Of a DNA stretch of 64,000 nt, positions 24,230-32,309 are shown in pieces. The stretch's first letter is position 1; each line of letters starts with the position of its first letter. The notes below the pieces were generated by a model. It made no database searches. It saw only the letters and a program-made list of their open reading frames with translations, and was not told the DNA's origin. The stretch is taken from the NCBI GenBank assembly GCA_965279355.1, contig OZ257155.1, forward strand, positions 1,116,001-1,180,000, in the 5' to 3' direction. The DNA comes from G965279355 sp965279355 (GTDB lineage: Bacteria > Pseudomonadota > Alphaproteobacteria > CACIAM-22H2). The position numbers were made by a program, and so were the translations under genes.

Positions 24230-25105
24230 GTGACCAAGCCCTGCCAGCCGCCCGATCCCAACCCCCGCAAGCCCCGCTACAGGATGCCGGCGGGCGCTTG
24301 CGACGCGCATTGCCATGTCTTCGGCCCGGCGCACAAATTCCCGTATGCGCCGGACCGCAGCTACACGCCACCCGATGCCCCCAAGGAGCATCTCAAGCGG
24401 CTGCACGATCATCTCGGCATCAGCCGGGCCGTGATCGTGCAGGCAAGCTGTCACGGGACGGATAACACCACGACGCTCGACGCCATCGCCACCAGCAACG
24501 GCGCCTATCGCGGCATTGCCATCGTCGATGGCAGTGTCACGGATCGTGAACTGGAAGACTTGAACCGCGGCGGCATCAAGGGCGTGCGGTTCAACTTCGT
24601 CGCCCATCTCGGCGGCACGCCCGATCTCGATGTCTTTGACACCATGCTGGATCGCATCGAGCCGCTGGGCTGGCATGTCGTGCTGCACCTCGACGCTCAG
24701 GACATCCTGACCTTCGCGGACCGCATCAATAAAATCCGGGTCCCCTTCATCATCGATCACATGGGGCGGGTCCAGGCGAGGAACGGACTGGACCAGCAGC
24801 CGTTCCGCCAGCTGCTGGACCTCATGGACAACCCCCGGGCCTGGATCAAGATCTGCGGGCCCGAGCGGGTCTCCTCGACCGGCTCCCCCTTCCGCGACGC
24901 CATCCCTTTCGCCCGCAAGCTGGTGGAGGCGGCGCCCGACCGCATCCTGTGGGGCACCGACTTCCCGCATCCCAATATCGCCAGCACAATGCCCAACGAC
25001 GGCGACCTGGTGGACCTGTTCGCCGAGGCCATCGACGACGAGGCCCTGCAGCGGCGGATCCTGGTCGACAATCCGGCCCTGCTTTACGACTTCCCACCCG
25101 CCTGA
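24230..25105 (+). CDS. ligI: 2-pyrone-4,6-dicarboxylate lactonase (LigI-type amidohydrolase)
   Basis: The 291-residue protein belongs to the amidohydrolase superfamily (cog3618) and strongly resembles LigI, which hydrolyses 2-pyrone-4,6-dicarboxylate to 4-oxalomesaconate without a metal. The matching landmarks are GACDAHCHVFGPAHKFPY, VIVQASCHGTDNTTTLDAIA, GVRFNFVAHLGG, VPFIIDHMGR and ILWGTDFPHPN, the last holding the conserved Asp. I chose a GTG at 24230; an ATG at 24176 overlaps the Bug gene by 35 bases. With LigAB it supplies two steps of protocatechuate 4,5-cleavage. A GC-rich hairpin spans its stop codon. Confidence 0.87.
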   Translation: MTKPCQPPDPNPRKPRYRMPAGACDAHCHVFGPAHKFPYAPDRSYTPPDAPKEHLKRLHDHLGISRAVIVQASCHGTDNTTTLDAIATSNGAYRGIAIVDGSVTDRELEDLNRGGIKGVRFNFVAHLGGTPDLDVFDTMLDRIEPLGWHVVLHLDAQDILTFADRINKIRVPFIIDHMGRVQARNGLDQQPFRQLLDLMDNPRAWIKICGPERVSSTGSPFRDAIPFARKLVEAAPDRILWGTDFPHPNIASTMPNDGDLVDLFAEAIDDEALQRRILVDNPALLYDFPPA

Positions 25106-25115
25106 GGCGGGTGGG
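25093..25115 (+). terminator. GC-rich hairpin across the ligI stop codon
   Basis: CCCACCCGCCT (25093-25103) and AGGCGGGTGGG (25105-25115) form an 11-base inverted repeat with a single base between, so the real loop takes a few inner bases. It includes the TGA stop at 25103-25105. No T-tract follows, so it may work as a partial terminator or as mRNA 3' protection rather than a full intrinsic terminator. Confidence 0.45.
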
Positions 25116-25215
25116 CCGCTCCCGTGGCGACTGCTTGCCTTTTCAGGCAGGCCGGTGAGACACTTGGCCCAACAAGGGCCGGTGTCGCCGGTCGCCTGAA
25201 GTGGGAGAAAACGTC

Positions 25216-26310
25216 ATGTTCCTGAAAAACGCGTGGTACGTCGCCGGCTGGGACCGTCAGATCGGGACCACCCCCTTTGCCCGCACCATTCTCAACGAGC
25301 CGGTCGTCCTGTTTCGCCGGGAAGACGGCACGCCCGTCGCCCTGGAGGACCGCTGCTGTCACCGCCAGTACCCGCTCTCCAAGGGCGTGGTGAGCGGCGG
25401 CAACATCCGCTGCGGCTATCACGGCCTGCTGTTCGACGGCTCGGGCGCCTGCGTCGAGATCCCCGGCCAGGACCGCATCCCGCCCTCCGCCCGCGTCCGC
25501 TCCTTCCCCGTGGTCGAGAAATACAACTGGATCTGGATCTGGATGGGCGAGCCGGCCAAGGCCGATGTCAGCCTGATCCCCGACTGGTGGTGGTGCGACC
25601 ATCCGGAATGGGCCTTCGTGCGCCCCGACCCGCTCTACACCCGCGCCAATGTCGAACTGTTCAACGACAACCTGCTCGACGTGACGCATCTCGCCTATGT
25701 CCACACGACCTCGATCGGCACCGGCGCCATCACCGAGTTCCCGGTGATCACCGAGCAGGACAAGGGCATGGTGCGGATGCGCCGCCTCATCGAGAACCGC
25801 CCGCCGCCGCCGCTCTACAAGGCCGCCGGCAAGTTCACCGGCAATGTCGACCGCGGACAAATTGCCGAGCATGTTTCGCCCTGCTACACGGTCAATTACG
25901 CCGGCGTCACGGCCGTCGGCAGCAAGGTCCCGCAGGGCCAACGCGGCCGCAGCCTGAACGAGATCACCCGCGGCGGCTCGAAGGGCGATGGCAGCGATCG
26001 CAAGATCGACCTGATGGCGCTGAGCGCGCCCAGCCCCGAGACCGACACGACGACGATGTATTACTTCGGCTTCGTGCGTAACTTCGGCCTGACCGATCCC
26101 GAGATCGACCGGTTCCTGTCCGTCGACTTCGTGAACGTGTTCCGGGAAGACGTTGACGTGCTGGAAGCGCAGCAGCGCAACATCACCCGCAACCCCAACG
26201 CGCCGCACATGGACATCAAGGTGGACGCCGCCCCGCTCGCGGCGAGACGGATGCTGTCCCAGCTCATCGACGCGGAGCGCTCGCCGCAATCGTCGGCCGC
26301 CGCCCAGTAA
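25216..26310 (+). CDS. vanA: Rieske aromatic O-demethylase, oxygenase subunit (VanA-type)
   Basis: The 364-residue protein starts MFLKNAWYVAGWDRQIG, the hallmark of vanillate O-demethylase and related phenylpropanoid or dicamba demethylases. The Rieske [2Fe-2S] ligands are C47, H49 (RCCHRQYPLSKG), C66 and H69 (IRCGYHGLLF). The mononuclear iron site follows as NDNLLDVTHLAYVH with D155, H158 and H163. Such enzymes release formaldehyde from a methoxyl group using electrons from a ferredoxin reductase (VanB), which is not present nearby. The ATG at 25216 has GGGAGAAA upstream. The ABM and MetE-like genes follow closely on the same strand. Vanillate or a related methoxybenzoate is the likely substrate, feeding LigAB. 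Confidence 0.85.
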   Translation: MFLKNAWYVAGWDRQIGTTPFARTILNEPVVLFRREDGTPVALEDRCCHRQYPLSKGVVSGGNIRCGYHGLLFDGSGACVEIPGQDRIPPSARVRSFPVVEKYNWIWIWMGEPAKADVSLIPDWWWCDHPEWAFVRPDPLYTRANVELFNDNLLDVTHLAYVHTTSIGTGAITEFPVITEQDKGMVRMRRLIENRPPPPLYKAAGKFTGNVDRGQIAEHVSPCYTVNYAGVTAVGSKVPQGQRGRSLNEITRGGSKGDGSDRKIDLMALSAPSPETDTTTMYYFGFVRNFGLTDPEIDRFLSVDFVNVFREDVDVLEAQQRNITRNPNAPHMDIKVDAAPLAARRMLSQLIDAERSPQSSAAAQ

Positions 26311-26342
26311 AAACAACCCGCCTGAAGGGGGACAGACAGACG

Positions 26343-26642
26343 ATGCACGTCATCATGGTGAAGGTGCAGATCAAGCCCGATTGCGTCGAAGCCTTCGAAA
26401 AAACGATGAAGGACCACGTCCGCGCCACGCGCAAAAGCGAGCCCGGCTGCGTCCAGTTCGACATCGCCAAGGACAAGGACAATCCGCGCATCTATCACCT
26501 GTTCGAGGTGTACCGCGACGATCAGGCGATTGCCGACCACGCCAAGTCACCGACCCTGGCCGCCATGCGCGAGAAGCTCAAGGACTGGGTCGAGGATCGC
26601 GGCTACAACACCGGCACCCTCTGGACCAGACTGACGGATTGA
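26343..26642 (+). CDS. ABM-domain monooxygenase-like protein
   Basis: The 99-residue protein is a single antibiotic biosynthesis monooxygenase (ABM) domain with a dimeric ferredoxin-like fold: HVIMVKVQIKPDCVEAFEKT, SEPGCVQFDIAKDKDNPR and IYHLFEVYRDDQAIADHAKS are typical. Members act as cofactor-free quinol monooxygenases (YgiN-like), heme-degrading enzymes or stress proteins. Lying 32 bases after the VanA-like gene and four bases before the MetE-like gene, it is probably co-transcribed and may handle a reactive phenol or quinone intermediate. AAGGGGGA precedes the ATG. Confidence 0.85.
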   Translation: MHVIMVKVQIKPDCVEAFEKTMKDHVRATRKSEPGCVQFDIAKDKDNPRIYHLFEVYRDDQAIADHAKSPTLAAMREKLKDWVEDRGYNTGTLWTRLTD

Positions 26643-26646
26643 CCTC

Positions 26647-27771
26647 ATGGCACAGACCAAAAAAGGCCCCTTCCGCGCCGATCATGTCGGCAGCCTCCTC
26701 CGACCGCCCGAACTGCTCAAGGCGCGCGAGCAGAAACAGAAAGGCGAAATCACCGCCACGGCGTTGCGGGACGCCGAGGACAAGGCGATCCGCGATGCGG
26801 TGAAACTGCAGGAAGCGACCGGGATCGAAGCCGTCACCGACGGCGAGTTCCGGCGCGCCATGTGGCACACCGACTTCCTGACCGGCTTCGACGGCATCAC
26901 CCCGACCCAGTCCGACTACGCCATCAACTTCAAGGGCGAAGGCGGCGCCACGGCCAGCACGTCCTCGATGCTCGTCGTAAGCGGCAAGGTCAAACGCTCC
27001 AAGCCGATCATGGTGGATCACTTCGCCTACCTGAAATCGGTGGCGAAGAAGACGCCGAAGATGTGCATTCCCGCCGCGACGTATCTCCACATGCGCGGCG
27101 GCCGCAAGATCGTCGACAAGGCGGCCTATCCCACCATGGACGAATTCTGGGCCGACATCGCCACCGCCTATCAGGCGGAAATGCGGGATTTCGTGGCGGC
27201 CGGCTGCACCTATCTGCAGTTCGACGACGTGTCGTTCGCCACGATGTGCGATCCCAAGGTGCAGGAAACGATCCGGCGCGACGGCGAGGATCCGGCGCAG
27301 CTTCCCGCACTCTATGCCAAGGTGATCAATTCCCTGTTCGCGGGACGGCCGGACTCGCTGACCGTCACCATCCACACCTGCCGCGGCAACCACATGAGCA
27401 TGTGGATGGCCGAAGGCGGCTATGAGCCGGTGGCCGAAGCGTTCTTCGGCGGGCTCGATGTCGATGGCTTCTTCCTCGAATACGACAGCGAACGGGCCGG
27501 CGGGTTCGAACCGCTGCGCTTCATGCCCAAGGACAAGAAGGTCGTGCTCGGTCTTGTGAGCAGCAAGCTGCCGCAGCTCGAAACCAAGGACCAACTCAAG
27601 CGGCGGATCGACGAAGCGGCGAAGTTCATGCCGCTCGAGAACCTGTGCCTGAGCCCGCAATGTGGATTTTCCAGCACCTCGTTCGGCAACAAGATCACGG
27701 AAGATGTCGAACGGCGGAAGCTGGAACTGGTCGTCGAGGTGGCAACGGAAGTCTGGGGCTCGGCGAGCTGA
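26647..27771 (+). CDS. Single-domain MetE-like zinc methyltransferase
   Basis: The 374-residue protein corresponds to the C-terminal catalytic half of cobalamin-independent methionine synthase and lacks the N-terminal half, so it is about half the MetE length. The zinc ligands are conserved: H243 and C245 (TVTIHTCRGNH), E278 (FFLEYDSERAG) and C339 (LCLSPQCGF). QFDDVSF near residue 192 is also typical. It starts four bases after the ABM gene and follows the VanA-type demethylase. It may use a methyl group released from methoxylated aromatics, or simply recycle homocysteine; the former is a hypothesis. A second protein of this type lies at 42.2-43.4 kb. Confidence 0.87.
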   Translation: MAQTKKGPFRADHVGSLLRPPELLKAREQKQKGEITATALRDAEDKAIRDAVKLQEATGIEAVTDGEFRRAMWHTDFLTGFDGITPTQSDYAINFKGEGGATASTSSMLVVSGKVKRSKPIMVDHFAYLKSVAKKTPKMCIPAATYLHMRGGRKIVDKAAYPTMDEFWADIATAYQAEMRDFVAAGCTYLQFDDVSFATMCDPKVQETIRRDGEDPAQLPALYAKVINSLFAGRPDSLTVTIHTCRGNHMSMWMAEGGYEPVAEAFFGGLDVDGFFLEYDSERAGGFEPLRFMPKDKKVVLGLVSSKLPQLETKDQLKRRIDEAAKFMPLENLCLSPQCGFSSTSFGNKITEDVERRKLELVVEVATEVWGSAS

Positions 27772-27881
27772 TTGCGGCGCCCCTGCCGTAGCCGCCATTT
27801 GACACTTGCCAGTACCGCGCGCCCGGACCAACCATCGTATCCGCTATCCGCGGACTCGATGCGAATTCCCCAGGAGCTCCC

Positions 27882-28364
27882 ATGACCCGACTGACGCGTA
27901 TTGCGTTCGCAACATTTGCTGCGGCCTTCCTCGCTGCCTCAAGCTATTCGGCCATCGCCGATGACCGCCCCGGCAAGGGAAAAGGAAAAGGCCAAAGCCA
28001 GTCCCAGGAGCGCAGCGAAGGCCCCGGCGGCGGCCCGTATATTTCGGTCGAGGTCAATTTCCCGGATCAGGACCGCCGGGTTATCCACGACTACTACGGC
28101 GACGTCGCGCGCCAGGGTAAATGCCCGCCGGGCCTCGCCAAGAAGCAGAATGGTTGCATGCCGCCGGGCCAGGCGAAGAAATGGCAGATTGGCCGGCCGC
28201 TTCCCCGGGACGTGATCTTTCACCCGATCCCGTCCGATCTCGCGGTCCGAATCTCGGTGCCGCCCGCGGGCTATAAATACGTGCGGGTGGCCTCGGACAT
28301 TCTGATGATCGCGGCCGGCACAGGCATGGTCGCCGCCGCCATCGAAGATCTCGCGCGGCTCTGA
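27882..28364 (+). CDS. Secreted CigR/RcnB-like small protein
   Basis: The 160-residue protein has a signal peptide ending near YSAIADD, a low-complexity stretch rich in Gly, Lys and Gln (RPGKGKGKGQSQSQERSEG), and a conserved C-terminal part. There CPPGLAKKQNGCMPPGQAKK contains the paired 'CPPG...CxPPGQ' motif, and PPAGYKYVRVASDILMIAAG plus GMVAAAIEDL follow. This pattern is found in the RcnB/CigR-like family of periplasmic or inner-membrane proteins, some tied to nickel/cobalt homeostasis or to control of virulence. Its function here is unknown. A TTGACA sits at 27799-27804 upstream without a clear -10 box. It is convergent with the aldehyde dehydrogenase gene across a strong hairpin. Confidence 0.75.
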   Translation: MTRLTRIAFATFAAAFLAASSYSAIADDRPGKGKGKGQSQSQERSEGPGGGPYISVEVNFPDQDRRVIHDYYGDVARQGKCPPGLAKKQNGCMPPGQAKKWQIGRPLPRDVIFHPIPSDLAVRISVPPAGYKYVRVASDILMIAAGTGMVAAAIEDLARL

Positions 28365-28372
28365 ACGAACAC

Positions 28373-28404
28373 GTGGGGCGCGTCGACTGACGGCCGCGCC
28401 CCAC
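28373..28404. terminator. Bidirectional hairpin terminator
   Basis: GTGGGGCGCG (28373-28382) and CGCGCCCCAC (28395-28404) form a perfect ten-base-pair stem with a 12-base loop. It lies between the stop codons of the convergent CigR-like and aldehyde dehydrogenase genes, the usual place for a shared terminator. Neither side has a long T-tract. Confidence 0.6.
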
Positions 28405-28411
28405 AGTCCAT

Positions 28412-29854
28412 TCAGGTCTGGTGGCTCACGAATTTCGTGATCTGATAGGCCTCAAGGCCTTCGGTTCCGCCTTCGCTGCCGTAGCCGCTTTCCTTCACAC
28501 CGCCGAACGGCGTCTCAGGCATCGCCAGCGCGAAGCCGTTGAGACTGACCATGCCGGATTCGAAGGCCTCGGCAATCGCGTTCGCCGTCTTGGCCGAGCG
28601 CGTGAAGGCGTAGGACGCCAGACCGAAGGGCAGCCGGTTGGCTTCCTTCACTACCTCGTCGAACGTATCGAAACGCGACGTGACGGCGACCGGGCCGAAC
28701 GGCTCCTCGTTCATGATCTTCGCTGAAGGCGGCACATCGGCAAGCACCGTCGGCTTCCAGAAATTGCCCTGGTTGCCGAGCCGCTCGCCGCCGGCCATGA
28801 GCTTCGCGCCCTGCTTTACGGCGTCGCCGATGAAACGCTCCATCGCGTCGATGCGGCGGGGATTGGCGACCGGGCCCATCTTGCTGGCCGAGTCCATGCC
28901 GTTACCGACCGGGATCGCGTTCGCCATGGCGGCGAATTTCTCGACGAACTTGTCGTGCACGCTGGAGTGAACATAGAAGCGGGTCGGCGCCACGCAGATC
29001 TGACCGGCGTTGCGATACTTGGCCCCGACCGACATCGGCACGGCCTGATCGATATCGGCATCGTCGAACACGACCACGGGGGCATGACCGCCCAGTTCCA
29101 TGGTCGCGCGCTTGAGCCCGCTGGCCGCCTGCTTGGCCAGCAGCTTGCCGACCTGGACCGATCCCGTGAACGATATCTTGCGGATCACGTCCGACTGGAT
29201 GAGGTGCGTCGACACATCGGCCGGTACGCCGTAGACGACGTTGATCACGCCCTTGGGCAGGCCGGCATCGACAAACGCCTGGGCAATCGCCAGCGGCGAT
29301 GCCGGCGTTTCCTCGGCCGGCTTGATCACGATCGAGCAGCCGGTGGCCAGCGCCGCTGAAATCTTGCGGGTCGAGAGCACCACCGGGAAATTCCACGGCG
29401 AGAAGGCGGCAACCGGCCCGACCGGCTCCTTCATCACGATGTAGCGCGCACCCTCCGCGCGGGCCGGGATGAGGCGGCCGTAAGAGCGGCGGCCTTCCTC
29501 GGCATCCCATTCGATGATATCGGCCGCCGCCATCGCCTCGATCTTTGCCTCGGCCAGCGGCTTGCCCTGCTCCTGGGTCAGCAGCATGCCGATATGATCG
29601 GCGCGCTCACGGATCAGCGCCGCCGCCTTGCGGAGCAGCTTCGAGCGCTCATAGGGCGAGACCTTGCGCCACACCAGGAAGGCGCGCGCGGCCGCTTCCA
29701 GCGCCCGGTCGAGATCGGCCGGCGATGCATGCGGCAGCGCCGCAAGTGTCTCTCCTGTTGCCGGATTGACGATGGGCTGGGTGATGCGCGTGCCGGCCGG
29801 CACCTTCTCGCCATCGATCAGCAGATACGGCGCGTCATATTTTGCGTTGGACAT
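28412..29854 (-). CDS. NAD(P)-dependent aldehyde dehydrogenase (succinate-semialdehyde dehydrogenase-like)
   Basis: The 480-residue protein is an aldehyde dehydrogenase of the GabD-like group. SPWNFPVVLSTRKISAALAT and the GSVQVGK nucleotide loop form the cofactor site. The general base is E253 (TMELGGHAPV) and the nucleophile is C287 (RNAGQICVAP). Length is typical. In this aromatic locus it could oxidise a semialdehyde intermediate, or an aldehyde from side-chain breakdown; succinate semialdehyde is only the nearest family label. It follows an enoyl-CoA hydratase-like gene on the same strand by 26 bases, so the two are probably one unit. Confidence 0.88.
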   Translation of the reverse strand: MSNAKYDAPYLLIDGEKVPAGTRITQPIVNPATGETLAALPHASPADLDRALEAAARAFLVWRKVSPYERSKLLRKAAALIRERADHIGMLLTQEQGKPLAEAKIEAMAAADIIEWDAEEGRRSYGRLIPARAEGARYIVMKEPVGPVAAFSPWNFPVVLSTRKISAALATGCSIVIKPAEETPASPLAIAQAFVDAGLPKGVINVVYGVPADVSTHLIQSDVIRKISFTGSVQVGKLLAKQAASGLKRATMELGGHAPVVVFDDADIDQAVPMSVGAKYRNAGQICVAPTRFYVHSSVHDKFVEKFAAMANAIPVGNGMDSASKMGPVANPRRIDAMERFIGDAVKQGAKLMAGGERLGNQGNFWKPTVLADVPPSAKIMNEEPFGPVAVTSRFDTFDEVVKEANRLPFGLASYAFTRSAKTANAIAEAFESGMVSLNGFALAMPETPFGGVKESGYGSEGGTEGLEAYQITKFVSHQT

Positions 29855-29880
29855 CGGGTCCTCCTTTATTTGAGTTGAGC

Positions 29881-30612
29881 TCAGCCCACGAATTTCGGCG
29901 ACAGGCCGACCGACTGCAGTCCGCCCGCCACTTCGTCGAGCGCGCTCTGCGACATATCCGGCGACAGGCGCAGGTATTCCTTGACCGTCCGCACGACCGA
30001 GAATGAATACCGGGAGAACTTACCCAGCACCCGGGCCGCCTCATCGTCGAGCTTCCCCTTGGGGGCGATGATGTCGACAATGCCCATCCGCTGCGCCTCG
30101 GCTGCGCTGACCGTATCAGTGGTCAGGACCATGCGCGCAATGGTCTTGATGGACACCTTGCGGGCCAGCGCCGTCATCACCAGCGACGGCGGCAGATCGT
30201 GCTCCATCTCCGGAACCTGGAAGGTGGCGTCCTCGGCGGCGATGGTGATGTCGCCCAAAACAGCCAGCGCACAGCCGACCCCGCGCGCCTGGCCGTGGAC
30301 GATGCTCACGACCGGCACCGCGCATTTGCGGAACGCCGCATAGAACTCCAGAACAGGCGTCGCACCCTGGCGGCGCAGCGTCAAAGCCGGAACGACCTTG
30401 CCCGGCGGCGGCATCGCGCCGGGAGCGCGGCCGCGGCAGAAATCAGGGCCGTTGGCGCGCAGCGCAACAACCAGCACGTCATCGGGAATATCGAGAAGCG
30501 TCGCCTGGATGGCCGAGGCCATTTCCTTGGACACGAGATTGCCGTTGTCGGGCGTATTCAGGGTAATGGTCAGGCACGGGCCCTGGCGCTCGAATGTGAC
30601 GGCGTCGCTCAT
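29881..30612 (-). CDS. Enoyl-CoA hydratase/isomerase family protein (crotonase fold)
   Basis: The 243-residue protein has the crotonase fold: LTITLNTPDNGNLVSKEMAS, the oxyanion-hole strand VVALRANGPDFCRGRAPGA, the second block SIVHGQARGVGCALAVLGD and ITIAAEDATFQVPEMEHDLP. The fold acts on CoA thioesters by hydration, isomerisation or hydrolysis. The second catalytic Glu of true hydratases is not obvious; PEMEHDLPPS occupies that region, so the reaction is open. It is upstream of the aldehyde dehydrogenase with a 26-base gap. ACTCCCTTGG-type sequence precedes the ATG, with AAGGGAG as the ribosome-binding site. Confidence 0.82.
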   Translation of the reverse strand: MSDAVTFERQGPCLTITLNTPDNGNLVSKEMASAIQATLLDIPDDVLVVALRANGPDFCRGRAPGAMPPPGKVVPALTLRRQGATPVLEFYAAFRKCAVPVVSIVHGQARGVGCALAVLGDITIAAEDATFQVPEMEHDLPPSLVMTALARKVSIKTIARMVLTTDTVSAAEAQRMGIVDIIAPKGKLDDEAARVLGKFSRYSFSVVRTVKEYLRLSPDMSQSALDEVAGGLQSVGLSPKFVG

Positions 30613-30743
30613 CGCACAACTCCCTTGGACTTTCTTAAGGCTGGTGGGTGCCCGGCAACCGGGCGCGGGCCGTACCGTAGACGAAAGGCTGGCCCCCGCC
30701 TACGGGGCCGTAGGCGTCTGGGCTCGCCCGGGCGCCCCAGAAA

Positions 30744-30778
30744 CAAAAACGGCGCGGCAGGTTTCCCCGCCGCGCCGT
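30744..30778 (-). terminator. Intrinsic terminator of the tctB-tctA operon
   Basis: On the minus strand ACGGCGCGGC (30778-30769) pairs with GCCGCGCCGT (30758-30749), a perfect ten-base-pair stem, and is followed at once by TTTTTG (30748-30743). It lies about 20 bases after the tctA stop codon and has both parts of a rho-independent terminator. Confidence 0.8.
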
Positions 30779-30796
30779 CCTGTATTTAGAATCGCG

Positions 30797-32308
30797 CTAG
30801 TCTTCCTGGAAGGCAACTTCGCGCGTTTTGCGGAACTGCGGCAGGACCACCAGCAGCACGATACCCATCGCCATCAAAAGAAGCGTCAGGGAGATCGGCC
30901 GGGTAAAGAAGATGGAGGGATCGCCGCGCGACAGCACCATCGCACGCCGCAGGTTTTCCTCCATCAACGGTCCAAGGATGAAACCGAGCACCATCGGGGC
31001 CGGTTCGCAACCGAAGCGGTGCAACATGTAACCGAACACCGTGAACAACGCCGTCAGGTACATGTCGGTCGTGTTGTTGTTGATCGCGTAGATGCCGATC
31101 AGACAGAACATCATGATGCAGGGGAACAGCATCCGGTACGGCACCTTCAGCAGCTTCACCCACATGCCGATCATCGGCAGGTTGATGACCAGCAGCATGG
31201 CGTTGCCGATCCACATGCTGGCGACCATGCCCCAGAAGAGGTCCGGACGCTTGTCCATGACCGCCGCGCCGGGCGCGATGCCCTGGATGATCATGGCGCC
31301 CATCATCAGCGCCATGACGATGTTGGACGGCAGGCCGAGGGTCAGCAGCGGGATGAACGAGGTCTGGGCACCGGCGTTGTTCGCCGCTTCCGGACCCGCA
31401 ACGCCTTCGATGGCGCCCTTGCCGAACCGCGACGGATCCTTGGCGATGCGCTTTTCCACCGTATAGGCAGCGAACGACGCAAGCACCGCGCCGCCACCGG
31501 GCAGAATACCCAGAACAGAACCGATGGCGGTTCCACGCAGCGCCGCGGGATAGGCCTGCTTGAAATCCTGCATGGTCGGCCAGAGCCGGGTGATCTTCTG
31601 TGCCAGAACGTCGCGCGACTGCGAGCGCTCGAGATTGTTCATGATCTCGACCAGGCCGAACAGGCCCATGACCAGCGGCAGGAAGGCGATGCCGTCCCAG
31701 AGCTCGGCCACGCCGAAGGTAAAGCGCGCGATGCCGCTGTTGACGTCAGTGCCCACCAGTCCGAACAACAGGCCGACAAAGATCATGGCCAGCGCCTTGA
31801 TCACCGAGCCCTGCGCGAGGATGATCGCCGACAACAGACCCAAGGTCATCAGGGAGAAGTATTCCGGTGAATTGAACTTCTGCGAGAAGGCCGCGAGAAC
31901 CGGGCCGAATGCCGCAACGAAGATCGTGCCGACACAGCCCGCGAAGAACGAGGCGAGCGCCGCGGTCGCCAGCGCCGCGCCGGCGCGTCCCTGCACCGCC
32001 ATCGGATGGCCATCCAGCGTGGTGACGATCGACGATGTCTCACCCGGCATGTTCACCAGGATCGACGTTGTCGAGCCGCCGTACTGTGCACCGTAGTAAA
32101 TGCCGGCCAGCATGATGAGAGACGACAGCGGCTCAAGGCCGAAGGTGATCGGCAGCAGCATCGCAATCGTCGAGACGGTACCGATGCCGGGCAGCACGCC
32201 AACCAGCGTGCCGAGCATGCAGCCGAGGAAGCAGAAACCGATATTCTGCAGCGTGCCCGCTGCCAGGAACCCGGTCGCCAGGTTTCCCAGGATATTAAAA
32301 TCGCCCAT
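30797..32308 (-). CDS. tctA: Tripartite tricarboxylate transporter large membrane subunit (TctA)
   Basis: The 503-residue, highly hydrophobic protein is the large (about 12-helix) subunit of a tripartite tricarboxylate transporter, which imports carboxylates with a periplasmic Bug protein using an ion gradient. The family signature GVLPGIGTVSTIAMLLP occurs near residue 38, and the second glycine-rich repeat is VLGILPGGGAVLASFAAYTV. YGGSTTSILVNMPGE and GAQTSFIPLLTLGLPSN are also characteristic. It begins one base after the tctB stop, indicating coupling. Three Bug proteins within about 12 kb could serve it. A hairpin with a T-tract ends the operon. Confidence 0.94.
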   Translation of the reverse strand: MGDFNILGNLATGFLAAGTLQNIGFCFLGCMLGTLVGVLPGIGTVSTIAMLLPITFGLEPLSSLIMLAGIYYGAQYGGSTTSILVNMPGETSSIVTTLDGHPMAVQGRAGAALATAALASFFAGCVGTIFVAAFGPVLAAFSQKFNSPEYFSLMTLGLLSAIILAQGSVIKALAMIFVGLLFGLVGTDVNSGIARFTFGVAELWDGIAFLPLVMGLFGLVEIMNNLERSQSRDVLAQKITRLWPTMQDFKQAYPAALRGTAIGSVLGILPGGGAVLASFAAYTVEKRIAKDPSRFGKGAIEGVAGPEAANNAGAQTSFIPLLTLGLPSNIVMALMMGAMIIQGIAPGAAVMDKRPDLFWGMVASMWIGNAMLLVINLPMIGMWVKLLKVPYRMLFPCIMMFCLIGIYAINNNTTDMYLTALFTVFGYMLHRFGCEPAPMVLGFILGPLMEENLRRAMVLSRGDPSIFFTRPISLTLLLMAMGIVLLVVLPQFRKTREVAFQED

Positions 32309-32309
32309 T

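Noticed and set aside
27799..27804. TTGACA as a -35 box for the CigR-like gene
   Set aside because: At 17-base spacing the sequence is GC-rich and no -10 box can be recognised.
30398..31870. 490-codon plus-strand frame opposite tctA and the hydratase-like gene
   Set aside because: Antisense composition with runs of His, Gln and Asp and no domain; tctA is certain on the other strand.
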